A stretch of 64,000 nt of DNA from Sporichthyaceae bacterium (GCA_036269075.1 DATASX010000036.1:1-64000), one strand, 5' to 3'. Numbered from the stretch's first letter, positions 25,788-35,504 are shown. Translations and numbers: made by a program. Notes: generated by a model from the letters alone, not told the origin.

Positions 25788-27320
25788 TCACGCTGGTGTT
25801 CCGGCCGCAGCGACGGCGAGTTCCTGCACAGCTCGGCGATCGACCTTGCCGTTGGGCACTTTCGGCAGCTCCGGCACCACGAACACCCGGCGCGGCCGCT
25901 TGTACGGGGCCAGCCGCGCCGCGACGTCGGCCAGCACCTCCTCCGCGGTGGCACTCGCCTCGACCAACGCCACCGGGACCTCACCGAGCCGATCGTCGGG
26001 CAGCGGCACCACGACGGCCTCCCGCACCCGCGGGTCGGCCTCCAGCGCCGCCTCGACCTCCTCGGGGACGACGTTGAAACCTCCGCAGATGATCGTGTTG
26101 CGCAGCCGGCCGGTGATGTACAGGTAGCCGTCCGCGTCGAGGTGGCCGAGGTCGCCGGTGCGCAGCCAACCCTCGGCGTCCAGCGGGCTCTCGCCGGGAT
26201 CGGCGCCCACATAACCGGCGGTGGCCGAGGAGGTGCGGGCCCGGATCTCACCCTGCTCGCCGGGCGTGGCCTCGTCGCCGGTGGCGGTCACGATGCGCAG
26301 TTCGACGCCCGGCAGCGCCCGACCCACCGAGCCGGGGCGTCGCCGCCCGGCCAGAACGTCCTTGACACTCTCCACCGCGATGCCGCCGAAGGCCTCGGTC
26401 TGACCGTAGGCCTGCAGGACGGGGACCTTGAAGCGCGCCTCGAACTCCTCCCGCAGCGCGGGTGGCAGCGGCGCGGTCCCGGAGCCCACGTAGCGGACGG
26501 CTCCGAGGTCCTCGCCGGGTTCGAGCGCGTCCAGCAGGATCCGCAGCATGGTCGGGTTCAGCGTGAGCGCGTCGATGCCGTGCCGGTCGAGCAGGCGTTT
26601 GGCGGTGCGGCCGTCGAACTTGCGCAGCAGCGCGACCCGCCGGCCGACGTAGAGGGCGAAGAGGAGGCGGACGACACCGGCGGTGTGCGACAGCGGATTG
26701 GCGATGAGGTTCGGCGGCTTGTCCTCGCCCGCCAGCGGGGTCGGGCTCGTGTCGCTGCGGAACGCCGACACGGTGGCGCGCACGTTGGACCAGGCGGCCT
26801 CGTGGGTGAGCACAACCCCCTTCGGCGCACCCGTGCTGCCGGAGGTGAGCAACACCAGCGCCGGCTCAACCCCCGCGCCCACCCCCGCAACGTCAACGAA
26901 ACCGTGGCCTGTAGCCCTCACTTCCGCTGACGTCAGGCGGGGGAAAGGGGTGACGGGGCCGGTGACCTCGGTGCGGCAGGGGTCGTCGGGATCGGCGATG
27001 ACGGCGCTGATGCCCAACGCCTCGACCACGCGCGCGACCTCGGCCGCCGGCGCGGCCGGATGCATCGGCACCGCGGCGGCCTCGCGCAGCCAGACCGCGC
27101 ACAGTGCGGGCAGGAAGCGTTCGTCGTTGCCGATTCGGACGATGACCCGCTCACCGGGTGCGACGCTCAGTTCACCGGCGATGCGGGTGGCCGCCGCGGC
27201 CAACTCCCCGTAGGTCCACGGGCCGTCGTCCTCGACGAACACGAAGCCGGCGTCGGGGTTCTCCGCCACGCGCCACGCGAGCAGCTTGGCCAGCGAGCCG
27301 CCGGGGATGCGTTCGGTCAT
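25788..27320 (-). CDS. Acyl-CoA synthetase (class I adenylate-forming, FadD-like)
   Basis: 510 aa, ATG start. P-loop LLTSGSTGAPKGVVLTHE near residue 155, A5 motif QAYGQTEAFGG near 320, A7 LRTGDLGHLDADGYLYITGR near 400, and the acylation Lys in KVPNGKVDRR near 493. It activates a carboxylic acid to acyl-CoA with ATP. Residues about 129-145, just before the P-loop, are encoded by a degenerate palindrome (26887-26934) that may be an inserted repeat. The start overlaps the upstream aldehyde dehydrogenase stop (ATGA). Confidence 0.92.
   Translation of the reverse strand: MTERIPGGSLAKLLAWRVAENPDAGFVFVEDDGPWTYGELAAAATRIAGELSVAPGERVIVRIGNDERFLPALCAVWLREAAAVPMHPAAPAAEVARVVEALGISAVIADPDDPCRTEVTGPVTPFPRLTSAEVRATGHGFVDVAGVGAGVEPALVLLTSGSTGAPKGVVLTHEAAWSNVRATVSAFRSDTSPTPLAGEDKPPNLIANPLSHTAGVVRLLFALYVGRRVALLRKFDGRTAKRLLDRHGIDALTLNPTMLRILLDALEPGEDLGAVRYVGSGTAPLPPALREEFEARFKVPVLQAYGQTEAFGGIAVESVKDVLAGRRRPGSVGRALPGVELRIVTATGDEATPGEQGEIRARTSSATAGYVGADPGESPLDAEGWLRTGDLGHLDADGYLYITGRLRNTIICGGFNVVPEEVEAALEADPRVREAVVVPLPDDRLGEVPVALVEASATAEEVLADVAARLAPYKRPRRVFVVPELPKVPNGKVDRRAVQELAVAAAGTPA
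26887..26934. repeat. Degenerate palindromic element inside the acyl-CoA synthetase gene
   Basis: Left arm ACGTCAACGAAACCGTGGCC (26890-26909) and right arm GCCCTCACTTCCGCTGACGT (26914-26933) pair at 14 of 20 positions. The left arm also matches the arm of the palindrome at 50811-50860 (CGTCA.CGAAACCGTG). It is read in frame within the protein. Confidence 0.5.
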
Positions 27321-28753
27321 CGCGCGGGGTACTTGATCGTCTTGAGCGCGGTGTACTCGGACAGGCCCTCGGGACCGTTCTCCACGCCCAGCCCGGACCG
27401 CTTCCTGCCCCCGAACGGCACGTCCGGGTTGGTCCAGCCCGGCCCGCCGTTGAGGTCGACGCTGCCGGCTCGCAACCGGGTGGCGAGTTCGAACACAGCG
27501 GCACTGTCGTGGCCCACCACGTGTGCGGCCAGCCCGTACGGCGAGTCGTTGGCGACCGCGACGGCCTCGTCGTCGTCGGCGATCCCGATCACCACGGCGA
27601 CCGGACCGAAGATCTCCTCGCGGGCCACCGGCCAGGAATTGTCGACGTCGGCCAGCACGGTGGGCAGGTAGTAGGCGCCGCCCGCGAGCCGGTCCGGCAG
27701 GCGGTCAGGTCGGGCCGCGCCGTGCACGACGGTGGCACCGCGGTCGAGCGCGCCGGCCACGTAGGCCTCGACGCGCTCCCGCGCCGCGGCGCGAATCAGC
27801 GGACCCATCGTGGTCGCCGGGTCGCGCGGGTCGCCGACAACCGCCTTGCTGAGCAGAGTGGCGATCCGGTCGAGGTACTCGCTGCGGACGGTCTCGTGCA
27901 CGAGGTGACGGGTCGTCAGTACGCAGCCCTGCCCGGCATGGGTGGTGACGCTGTGCGCACCGAGGCGCGCCGCAAGTTCCAGGTCCGCGTCGGCGCGCAC
28001 GATCAACGGGGACTTCCCGCCGAGTTCCAGCAGCACCTTGGTCAGCCGGGGCGCGGCAGCGGCGAGGATCGACGCACCGACCACGTCGGAGCCGGTGAAC
28101 GAGATCAGGTCGACGCCGGGGTCGGTGGTGAGCGCGACGCCGACGGCCGCGCCGCCGGCGACCACCTCGAGCACCCCGGGCGGCAGGTCGGCCCGCTGCC
28201 ACGCCTCGGCGATCAGCAAGGCCGAGAACGGCGTGAACGGCGAGGGCTTGAGCACCACAGCGTTCCCCGCAGCCAATGCCGGGCCGAGCTTCATCACGAT
28301 CTGGAGGAACGGGAAGTTGTACGGGGTGAGCGCGGCGACCACGCCGTACGGCTCGCGGCGCACCACCCAGTTGCCGACCACGCCCAAGCCGTCCGACCGG
28401 GTGGTGACCACCGGCGGCCGCGGGTCGAGTTCAGGTCGTCGGGCGGCGTCGGCCCAGTACGCGAGGTGCTGCAGGGCCAAGCCGACCTGCTGACCGCGGG
28501 CCAGAGTGACGGGGCAACCGGTCTCGCCGACAACCACGTCGAGGATTCGCTCGGCGTCGCCGGCCAGCACCTCGAGCAGGCGACGCAGCAGGGCACTGCG
28601 GCCGACCGCCGTCTCTCGACCCCACCCCCCATCAATAGCCCGGCGAGCCGCCGCGACCGCAGCCGCAACCTCTACGGGCGAGGCGTGCGGCACCTCCCCG
28701 AGGACCTCGCCGGTCGCCGGGTCGAGGACCCGCTCGACGCTCAGCGCGCCCAC
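27317..28753 (-). CDS. Aldehyde dehydrogenase family protein
   Basis: 478 aa from GTG 28753, which overlaps the upstream dehydratase gene by 13 bp; the frame further upstream is in that gene's shadow. Cofactor region TPYNFPFLQIVMKLGPALAAGN, catalytic Glu in LLELGGKSP near residue 246 and catalytic Cys in HAGQGCVLTTR near 280; EEIFGPVAVV near 380. It oxidises an aldehyde to an acid with NAD(P)+. Directly upstream of the acyl-CoA synthetase gene, suggesting aldehyde to acid to acyl-CoA. Confidence 0.92.
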   Translation of the reverse strand: MGALSVERVLDPATGEVLGEVPHASPVEVAAAVAAARRAIDGGWGRETAVGRSALLRRLLEVLAGDAERILDVVVGETGCPVTLARGQQVGLALQHLAYWADAARRPELDPRPPVVTTRSDGLGVVGNWVVRREPYGVVAALTPYNFPFLQIVMKLGPALAAGNAVVLKPSPFTPFSALLIAEAWQRADLPPGVLEVVAGGAAVGVALTTDPGVDLISFTGSDVVGASILAAAAPRLTKVLLELGGKSPLIVRADADLELAARLGAHSVTTHAGQGCVLTTRHLVHETVRSEYLDRIATLLSKAVVGDPRDPATTMGPLIRAAARERVEAYVAGALDRGATVVHGAARPDRLPDRLAGGAYYLPTVLADVDNSWPVAREEIFGPVAVVIGIADDDEAVAVANDSPYGLAAHVVGHDSAAVFELATRLRAGSVDLNGGPGWTNPDVPFGGRKRSGLGVENGPEGLSEYTALKTIKYPAR

Positions 28754-30024
28754 GGGCCGCTGGTCGGGATCGGCATGCCGGGCAGCAGTCCATGGTCGGC
28801 CGGGGCGGCGGGGAACTGCGGCAGCCCGCTCACGCGCGACGGCAGCCGCACCCGGAACGTGCCGTGCGCGGTGCGTTCCTCGAACTGGTTGTGGCAGGCG
28901 ACACTGACGGCCACCTCGGGCCACCCCCCAGAGGTGTCCACCGAGTCGATGGAACCGGTGATCCGAGTCAGGTCGCCCAGGGTGTTGAAGCCGGTCATGC
29001 GGTCGTCACAACTGACCAGGATCGCGTCATCGCCCATCCAGTCGGTGACCACGTGCGCCATCCACGCGTTGCGCAGCATCCCGTAGTCGTACGCACGACG
29101 GGCACCTACCGAGCGGGCGAACTCGTCGTCCCAGTGCACCCGCATCGCGGAGTCCCAGGCCCCGTCGGCATTCCGCTCGTAGAAGCCGCCCATCCGCTGC
29201 CGGTTGCGATGGTTGAGCTTGTACGGGTAGATCTCGTGGCGGCCGTTGCCCTGCAGCCAGGCGATGATGTCGCCGATCACCATGGGCCCGCGGTAACGGG
29301 GCGTCAGTTCCTCGCCCACGACGACGTCCTCGACGAAACGAGGCTCGACACCACGGGTGGTCTCGGCCGCGTAGTGCGCGTCCACGACCGCGAGTTCGTC
29401 GTCACTGTAGATGTGCTGCGTCGGCGGCTCGGTCTCGGTCTTGTTCCGTTCGGCCGCGGTGTGCCGCTCGGTGTGCACGAAGTTGGCGTCCCAGATCGCG
29501 ATCAGCTCACCGGCGTCGTTCCAGTAGACGCGGCGGCGCACCGAGTACGCCGACCGGCCGCCGAACCGCGACTCCTTCTCCTCGATCGACACGTAGAACC
29601 GGCGCACCCAGAGCCGGTCGCCCTCGTGCACCTGACGGAAGAAGCGAATGGCGTCGCCGGCCCAGAACATGTGGACGCCGGACAACGCACCCCGGCCGCG
29701 CTTCCGGTCGCCCGGCCGTTCCTGGATCTCCGGGGTGAGGCCCGCGCCCTCCAGGAATCCCGGCGGGGCGATCACCGAGCCCCAGCGACTGCCGGCCGCG
29801 TGGTCCGGGTCGGTCCACAGCGGGTTGTCGTCGCCGAAACCGTGCGCGTAGTGGCGGATCCCGTCGCGGCTGGCCTGCTCGTTCCAGCTGGTCCACCGGT
29901 CGTAGGGCCAGTCCAGGCCGATCTTCTCCCGGAACCGCTCGATGCCCGCGGCGGTGAGCCGACCGAAGGCCTCCTGCTCCGGGGCCTTCGCCTCGAGCGG
30001 GGCGGAGATGTCCGTCGTCGTCAT
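28741..30024 (-). CDS. MaoC-like double-hotdog dehydratase
   Basis: 427 aa from ATG 30024, with GAGGGAG six bases upstream. Two hotdog-like halves: the first includes YAHGFGDDNPLWTDPDHA near residue 58, the usual (R)-hydratase position for the Asp/His pair; the second includes RYRGPMVIGDIIAWLQGNGRHEI and an RAYDYGMLRNAWMAHVVTDWMGDD stretch. This matches actinobacterial FAS1-like dehydratase/MaoC N-terminal proteins of steroid and fatty acid pathways. It probably hydrates an enoyl-CoA. Operator copy B lies immediately upstream. Confidence 0.8.
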   Translation of the reverse strand: MTTTDISAPLEAKAPEQEAFGRLTAAGIERFREKIGLDWPYDRWTSWNEQASRDGIRHYAHGFGDDNPLWTDPDHAAGSRWGSVIAPPGFLEGAGLTPEIQERPGDRKRGRGALSGVHMFWAGDAIRFFRQVHEGDRLWVRRFYVSIEEKESRFGGRSAYSVRRRVYWNDAGELIAIWDANFVHTERHTAAERNKTETEPPTQHIYSDDELAVVDAHYAAETTRGVEPRFVEDVVVGEELTPRYRGPMVIGDIIAWLQGNGRHEIYPYKLNHRNRQRMGGFYERNADGAWDSAMRVHWDDEFARSVGARRAYDYGMLRNAWMAHVVTDWMGDDAILVSCDDRMTGFNTLGDLTRITGSIDSVDTSGGWPEVAVSVACHNQFEERTAHGTFRVRLPSRVSGLPQFPAAPADHGLLPGMPIPTSGPWAR

Positions 30025-30040
30025 GCGCGCTCCCTCGGCG

Positions 30041-30069
30041 AAATAAATCGCTCTATGTATAGTCGATTT
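30041..30069. promoter_or_regulatory. Shared operator-like element, copy B
   Basis: Contains ATAAATCG at 30043-30050 and an inverted repeat AAATCG (30045-30050) / CGATTT (30064-30069) around an AT-rich centre CTCTATGTATAGT. It occupies most of the 54-bp gap before the dehydratase gene at 30024. Confidence 0.6.
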
Positions 30070-30078
30070 GTCGCCCAC

Positions 30079-30945
30079 TCACCAGCGCACGGCCATACCG
30101 GCGTCCACCGGGAGGCTGACACCGGTGACCAACCGGGCCTCGTCCGAGCACAGGAACGCGATCGCGGCGCTGACGTCCGCGGGTTCGGCCCAGGGCTCGG
30201 GCAACACGTTGAGGCGCTGTGCGATGCGCGCGAACTGTTGCACCGACTGGTCGTCGCCGGGCTTGGCGCCCCGGCCGGGCAGGAAAAGCTCGTAGGTCGA
30301 CTCGTTGTGGACCATCTCGCTGTTGACCGTCGTCGGGTGCACGGTGTTGACCCGGATCCGGTGCGGGCCCAGTTCCAGCGCGAGGCCCTTCATCATCCCG
30401 ACCAGGCCGTGCTTGGCTGCGCAGTAGTGCACGCAGTTGGCGATGCCTCGTAAGCCGGCGGCGGAACTGGTCAATACGATCGACCCGCCGCGCTGCTGGT
30501 CGGATCCGGCGCCTGCCAGCAGATGCGGCAGCGCCGCCTTCACCGTGAAGAAGACCCCGGTGAGGTTGATGTCGATCATCGTGGTCCACTGATCAGCCGT
30601 CAGATCCACGGCGGGCGCGTACTGCGCGATGCCCGCGTTGGCGATCACGACGTCGAGTCGGCCGAGTTCGCCGACGGCGACCTCGAGCACCTTCTGCAGT
30701 CCCGGCAGGTCGCGCACGTCGGCCTGTTCGGCGATGACGCGCCGGCCGGTCGCCTCCACCTGGCGCACGGTCTCGACCAGGTCGGCGGGGGTGGCCATCG
30801 GGTAGGGCGCGGTGTCGACATCGGCGCACAGGTCGACCGCAATGATGTCCGCGCCCTCGTTGGCCAAGGTCACCGCGTGGCTGCGCCCCTGACCGCGGGC
30901 CGCGCCCGTGATGAACGCGACCTTGCCCGTCAGCCGTCCAGTCAT
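30079..30945 (-). CDS. Mycofactocin-coupled SDR family oxidoreductase
   Basis: 288 aa, ATG overlapping the upstream stop. It has the cofactor motif TGAARGQGRSHAV near residue 13, the inserted acidic segment VDLCADVDTAPYPMATPADLVETV typical of the mycofactocin-coupled SDR family, NAGIAQYAP, and YCAAK as catalytic YxxxK near 168. Family members keep a non-exchanged NAD and pass electrons to mycofactocin, oxidising alcohols. No mycofactocin biosynthesis gene is in the window. Confidence 0.9.
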   Translation of the reverse strand: MTGRLTGKVAFITGAARGQGRSHAVTLANEGADIIAVDLCADVDTAPYPMATPADLVETVRQVEATGRRVIAEQADVRDLPGLQKVLEVAVGELGRLDVVIANAGIAQYAPAVDLTADQWTTMIDINLTGVFFTVKAALPHLLAGAGSDQQRGGSIVLTSSAAGLRGIANCVHYCAAKHGLVGMMKGLALELGPHRIRVNTVHPTTVNSEMVHNESTYELFLPGRGAKPGDDQSVQQFARIAQRLNVLPEPWAEPADVSAAIAFLCSDEARLVTGVSLPVDAGMAVRW

Positions 30946-31718
30946 CTGATCTCCGGTTCCGGGCCCTTGCCTGGCTTGAACTCGGTCTGGGACAAGGGAT
31001 TCGAGAGCTGTGGATAGACCAACAGCACCTCACGGGCCGCCTGCGGCGACATCGAGAGGGAGTCCCACACCGCCTTCACGGTGCCCTGGATCGCCAGCGG
31101 CGGCTTGTCCGCCAGTCGCTGAGCGAGCACCTGCGCGCGGTTCCACAGTTCGGCCTCGCCGCCCGCGACGACCTCGCTGACCAGGCCGATGGAGTACGCG
31201 CGTGCCGCGCCCATGCGTTCGTCGAGGCCGAACAGCGCGATGCGCATGGCCTCCCCCAGCGGGATGCGGCGGGCCAGGCCGGCGGGCTCCAGCGCGGACA
31301 GCATTCCGTAGGTGGTGTGCGGGTCGAAGAACGTCGCGTCGGCCGAGCAGATCACCACGTCGGCCTCGTTGATCCAGTAGAAGGCACCGCCCGCGCACAT
31401 CCCGTTCACCGCACAGATCAACGGTTTCCAGACCCGGTTCTGCTTGGCGCCGAGGAAGAAGCCCGGGTCGTCGGCACTCCACGGGTTCGGATGCCGGGTC
31501 CTCCCGGCCTTGCGGTCGACGCCGGTGGAGAAGGCACGCCCGCCTGCCGCGCGCAGCACGACGACCCGGACCTCGTCGTCGACGCGACAGCGCTTCCAGA
31601 TGTCGGCGAACTCGTCCAGCATCGGCTGGTTGAACGCGTTCATGACCTCGGGCCGGTTCAGCGTGATCGTCGCGACGCCGTCGGCGAGATCGAACAGGAC
31701 CGTGTCGTAGTCGCTCAC
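30942..31718 (-). CDS. Enoyl-CoA hydratase/isomerase (crotonase) family
   Basis: 258 aa from GTG 31718, overlapping the upstream stop as GTGA. Features are ITLNRPEVMNAFNQ near residue 17, GGRAFSTGVDRKAG for the first oxyanion hole and NGMCAGGAFYWINEADVVIC for the second. The second catalytic Glu position reads TYGMLSALEPAG. It may be a hydratase, isomerase or ring/side-chain hydrolase; the C-terminus has a short basic-acidic tail. Translationally coupled within the run 36697-30079. Confidence 0.87.
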   Translation of the reverse strand: MSDYDTVLFDLADGVATITLNRPEVMNAFNQPMLDEFADIWKRCRVDDEVRVVVLRAAGGRAFSTGVDRKAGRTRHPNPWSADDPGFFLGAKQNRVWKPLICAVNGMCAGGAFYWINEADVVICSADATFFDPHTTYGMLSALEPAGLARRIPLGEAMRIALFGLDERMGAARAYSIGLVSEVVAGGEAELWNRAQVLAQRLADKPPLAIQGTVKAVWDSLSMSPQAAREVLLVYPQLSNPLSQTEFKPGKGPEPEIR

Positions 31719-32923
31719 CGTTTGCTCTCCTTCGGATCCCGGGGCAGGCCCAGCACCCGCTCGGCGAGCATGGTCTTCAAGATCTCCTCGGTGCCGCCCG
31801 CGATCCGGTAACCCATGCTGCCCATCAGCCAACGGTTCCAGTTGAACGTGCCCCAGGCACCGGTGTCGGCAACGAAGGCCGGGCCGAGCAACTGCGCGGC
31901 CAGGTCGCCGATCCGTTTCTGATTGCTTGCCAGCAGCACCTTGTCCATGGCCCGCTCGGCGCCGGACAGCGATTGCTCAGGCAACGCCTGCATCCGCTGC
32001 TGCTGGAACCGGGCGACCGCGAGCCGCGTGTGCAGATCGGCCCAGCAGTCGCGCACGGCCGGGTCGGTCGCCTGCCCGGTGCGTTGGGCGAGCGTGCGCA
32101 GCAATGCCATCGCGCGGGCATTGGCCTCGTGCGACCGGTCGCCGACGGCACGGCGCTCCCCGGCCAGCGCGGCGGTGGCTACGGCCCAGCCGGCGCCCTC
32201 GTCGCCGAGTCGCAATGCGTCGTCGAGGACGACGTCGGTCAGGAACGTCTCGCAGAAACTGGCGCCGCCGGTGAGCTGCCGCAGCGGACGGACCTCCACG
32301 CCGGGCGTGGTCATCGGCACCAGGAACATGGTCAGTCCACGGTGTTTCGGTGCCTCCAGGTCGGTGCGCACCAGAGCCAGGCCGAGGTCGGCGAAGGTGC
32401 CGTTGGACGTCCACACCTTCTGCCCGTCGACGCGCCAGGTGGTCCCGTCGCGGACGGCGCGGGTGCGCACGCCGGCCAGGTCGGAGCCGGCGTCGGGCTC
32501 GGAGAACAGCTGGCAGCCAACGGTCTCCCCGCGGTGCATGGGCACGGCGTGCGCCGCGAGTTGCTCCGCGCTGCCGTTGCTCAGCAGCGCATGGCTCAAC
32601 GTTCCCAGGCCGATCCGCAACGGGTTCATGTCCGGGATCTCGAACTGCGCCTCGAGCGTGCTGTAGAGCCGGTCGTACGAGGCGGGCAGACCCGCCCCGC
32701 CCTGCTCGACGGGGCCGGTGATCCAGCCGAAACCGGCTGCCCATCGTTCGCGCTGCCACGCCAGCGCGGCGTCCGCCTCGGCCCGTTCCTGCGCGTCGGT
32801 GGTCTCGTGGAACAGCGCGAGGCCTTCCTCACCGTGGCCCCATTCGGTAGAGACGGGACCGCGCCGAGTGACGTGCGCGGTGAGGAATTCAACCGCGCTG
32901 GTCTCGAACTCCTCGGGCGTCAT
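31715..32923 (-). CDS. Acyl-CoA dehydrogenase
   Basis: 402 aa from ATG 32923, overlapping the upstream ALDH stop. FAD/substrate motif LFSEPDAGSDLAGVRTRA near residue 135, VDGQKVWTSNG, and a C-terminal GYRIAGGTEEILKTMLAERVLGLPRD. It introduces a double bond alpha-beta to the CoA thioester, electrons going to ETF. The GGTEEI(L) motif often marks the subunit that holds FAD contacts; it may pair with the ACAD at 34356. Confidence 0.92.
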   Translation of the reverse strand: MTPEEFETSAVEFLTAHVTRRGPVSTEWGHGEEGLALFHETTDAQERAEADAALAWQRERWAAGFGWITGPVEQGGAGLPASYDRLYSTLEAQFEIPDMNPLRIGLGTLSHALLSNGSAEQLAAHAVPMHRGETVGCQLFSEPDAGSDLAGVRTRAVRDGTTWRVDGQKVWTSNGTFADLGLALVRTDLEAPKHRGLTMFLVPMTTPGVEVRPLRQLTGGASFCETFLTDVVLDDALRLGDEGAGWAVATAALAGERRAVGDRSHEANARAMALLRTLAQRTGQATDPAVRDCWADLHTRLAVARFQQQRMQALPEQSLSGAERAMDKVLLASNQKRIGDLAAQLLGPAFVADTGAWGTFNWNRWLMGSMGYRIAGGTEEILKTMLAERVLGLPRDPKESKR

Positions 32924-34353
32924 GCCAACCCCACATGGATGTTCTTGACGCGGAGGAACTCGCGCAGGCCTTCGCGACCACCCTCGACCCCGCGTCCACT
33001 GGCCTTCCAGCCACCGAACGGCGCGGCCGGCGGCAGCCCGGCCAACCCGTTCACCGAGACGTACCCGGCCTCCAGCCGACCGGCCACCCGGTGCGCGCGG
33101 GCGACGTCGTTGGTCCACACGTACCCGGCCAGGCCGTACCGCGTGCTGTTGGCGATCTCGACCACCTCGTCCTCGGTGTCGAACGGTGTGATGGCCAGTA
33201 CCGGGCCGAAAACCTCCTGCTGTGCAAGGGAACTGGCCGGGTCGACATCGGCGAAGACTGTGGGCTGCACATAGGCCGGCCCCGGCCCGCGCTCGCCTCC
33301 CGCAACGAGGCGGCCGTGCTTGTCGGCGACTGCGTCGGAAATGACGCCGAGGATGCGGTCCGCCGCGGCGACGTCGACCACCGGGCCCATCCCGGTGGCC
33401 CGGTCGAACGGGTCGCCGAGGCGGACCGACTCCGCCATGGCCACCGCGGCGGCGAGCACGGCGTCGTAAATGCCGCGCTGCACGAGCAATCGGGTCGGCA
33501 GAAAACAGCCCTGGCCGCTGTTCTGCACGGCCCCGAGGAGGACCCCGAGCTTGCCGACCCGGGCGGGGTCGGCGTCGTCGAAGACCACAGCGGCGGACTT
33601 CCCGCCGAGTTCCAGCACACACGGTATGAACCGCGCCGCGGCGGCGATGGACACCGCGCGGCCGGCGCTTTCCCCGCCGGTGAAGCTCACCATGTCGACC
33701 GCGTCGACGAGCGCGGCACCCACGTCGCCGCCGCCGCCGAGCACGCCGAGCACGCCGTCGGGCAGGTCGAGCAGTCGGGCCAGGTGCACCGCGGCGAACG
33801 GCGCGAGCTCGGACGATTTCAACAGCACGGCGTTGCCCGCGGCCAGCGCGGGCGCGACCTTGAGCGCCGCGGCGATGACCGGCCCGTTCCACGGGATGAT
33901 TGCGCCGACCACTCCGTGCGCGGACGGGACGGTGTAGTCGAGAACGCCACCGCCCACCGGGGTGACCGCCCCGCCGAGCTTGTCCGCCCAGCCCGCGTAG
34001 TGCGCGAACCACTCCGCGGCCGCCAGCACCCCGGCCTTCGTGGCGCGCAGCGGCGCGCCCATCTCGAGAGTGGTGAGGGCGGCGAGTTCGTCAGAGTTCT
34101 GACGGATGGTCAGGGCAACGCCGAACAGTGCGTCGCGGCGGGCGGCGGCGTCGGCCGCCCAGTCCGGCTGGGCCTTGCGCGCGGCGGCGAGGGCGTGCCC
34201 AACCTGGTCTGTGCCGGCGAGTCGGAACTCGCCGGTGAGGCTGCCGTCGCCCGGGTGCACGTAGGTCCGGGTCTGCCCGGTGCCCTCGACGAGCGCGCCG
34301 CCGATCCAGCAGGTCACGCCCCGCAGCAGCGCTCGGGCGGTGGCCGAGTCCAC
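32920..34353 (-). CDS. Aldehyde dehydrogenase family protein (second)
   Basis: 477 aa from GTG 34353, two bases after the upstream ACAD stop. IIPWNGPVIAAALKVAPALAAGN, catalytic Glu in VLELGGKSA near residue 250 and Cys in NSGQGCFLPTR near 285; QQEVFGPVLAITPFD near 380 and PFGGWKASGRG near 442. It oxidises an aldehyde intermediate, probably one made by alcohol oxidation of a P450 product. It is a distinct paralogue of the ALDH at 27317, not a recent duplicate. Confidence 0.92.
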   Translation of the reverse strand: MDSATARALLRGVTCWIGGALVEGTGQTRTYVHPGDGSLTGEFRLAGTDQVGHALAAARKAQPDWAADAAARRDALFGVALTIRQNSDELAALTTLEMGAPLRATKAGVLAAAEWFAHYAGWADKLGGAVTPVGGGVLDYTVPSAHGVVGAIIPWNGPVIAAALKVAPALAAGNAVLLKSSELAPFAAVHLARLLDLPDGVLGVLGGGGDVGAALVDAVDMVSFTGGESAGRAVSIAAAARFIPCVLELGGKSAAVVFDDADPARVGKLGVLLGAVQNSGQGCFLPTRLLVQRGIYDAVLAAAVAMAESVRLGDPFDRATGMGPVVDVAAADRILGVISDAVADKHGRLVAGGERGPGPAYVQPTVFADVDPASSLAQQEVFGPVLAITPFDTEDEVVEIANSTRYGLAGYVWTNDVARAHRVAGRLEAGYVSVNGLAGLPPAAPFGGWKASGRGVEGGREGLREFLRVKNIHVGLA

Positions 34354-34355
34354 GG

Positions 34356-35504
34356 TCAGATCCCGAGCCGGTCGGCCAGCAGCGCTCGGTGGTGCCGTGG
34401 ATTGCCGAACAGGATCTCCGTGCTCTTCGCGCGTTTGAAGTACAGGTGGGCGGGATGTTCCCAGGTGAACCCGATCCCGCCGTGGATCTGGATGTTCTCG
34501 GCCGTGCAGTGCGTGTAGGCCTCCGAGCAGAACGCCTTGGCCAGGCTGGCCAGCACGCCGACCTCGTCGCTGCCTTCGTCGACCGCCCAGCCGACCGCGT
34601 ACGCCGCGGAAGTCGCGGACTCCACAGCGAGCAGCATGTCGGCGCACTTGTGCTTGATGGCCTGGAAACTGCCGATCGGGCGACCGAACTGCTCCCGCAC
34701 CTTGGCGTACTCGACGGCCATCTCCAGCACCCGACGGGCACCGCCGGCCTGCTCCGCGGCCAGCCCCGCGGCGGCCAGGTCGAGAGTGTCGGACAGCGGT
34801 TGCGCCGCGCCCCCTTCCTCGCCGATGAGCCGCGCCCGGGCGCCGTCGAAGACCAGCCGGGACTGCTTGCGGGTGGCGTCCAACGTGGCCAACGGTTCCC
34901 GGAGCACGCCGGCGGTCGCCGGATCCACGGCGAACAGCGACGGTCCGACCGCGGTGCGCGCGACCACGAACAACAGGTCGGCGACGTGCCCGTCGGGCAC
35001 GAACAACTTCTCCCCGCTCAGTACGTAACCGCCGTCGGCCGCCGTCGCCCCCATGGTGAGGTCGGCGGCCCGCCAACTGCCCGCCGCCTCGGTGACGGCC
35101 AGCGCCGCGACGGTGCTGCCCGCCGCGATGCCGGGCAGGTACTGCGCGCAGGCGGCCTCGTCGCCGGAGCGCAGCACTGCGTTCGCGGCCAGGACCACGC
35201 TGGACAGGAACGGCGCGCACAGCAGTGCACGGCCCATCTCCTCCAGCACGATCTGCAGGTCGACGAACCCGAACCCGGACCCGCCGAACTTTTCCGGCAG
35301 CGCCAGGCCCTGCAGCCCGATCTGACCTGCCATCAGGTTCCAGACCGCTGGGTCGTAACCGGTCTCGGTCTCCATCAACCGGCGCACCTCGGTCTCCGGC
35401 GACCGTTCGGCGAGGAACCGTCGCACGGTGGCCCGCAGTGCGTCCTGCTCGTCGGTGAACACGAACATCGGGCTGCGTTCGTCCACCTCTGACACGGCGC
35501 TCAT
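34356..35504 (-). CDS. Acyl-CoA dehydrogenase (smaller-subunit type)
   Basis: 382 aa, ATG overlapping the upstream stop. It lacks the usual SEPDAGSD segment, having VTEAAGSWRAADLTMGA, but keeps VREQFGRPIGSFQAIKHKCADM and ENIQIHGGIGFTWEHPAHLY. This pattern is typical of one subunit of steroid-type alpha2-beta2 ACADs, where adjacent overlapping genes give an obligate heterotetramer. The partner is likely the ACAD at 35501. Confidence 0.9.
   Translation of the reverse strand: MSAVSEVDERSPMFVFTDEQDALRATVRRFLAERSPETEVRRLMETETGYDPAVWNLMAGQIGLQGLALPEKFGGSGFGFVDLQIVLEEMGRALLCAPFLSSVVLAANAVLRSGDEAACAQYLPGIAAGSTVAALAVTEAAGSWRAADLTMGATAADGGYVLSGEKLFVPDGHVADLLFVVARTAVGPSLFAVDPATAGVLREPLATLDATRKQSRLVFDGARARLIGEEGGAAQPLSDTLDLAAAGLAAEQAGGARRVLEMAVEYAKVREQFGRPIGSFQAIKHKCADMLLAVESATSAAYAVGWAVDEGSDEVGVLASLAKAFCSEAYTHCTAENIQIHGGIGFTWEHPAHLYFKRAKSTEILFGNPRHHRALLADRLGI

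Noticed and set aside
29826-29848. GTCGCCGAAACCGTGCGC resembles the palindrome arm of 50811-50860
   Set aside because: It has no second arm and encodes a conserved HGFGDDN segment of the dehydratase, so the likeness is coincidental.
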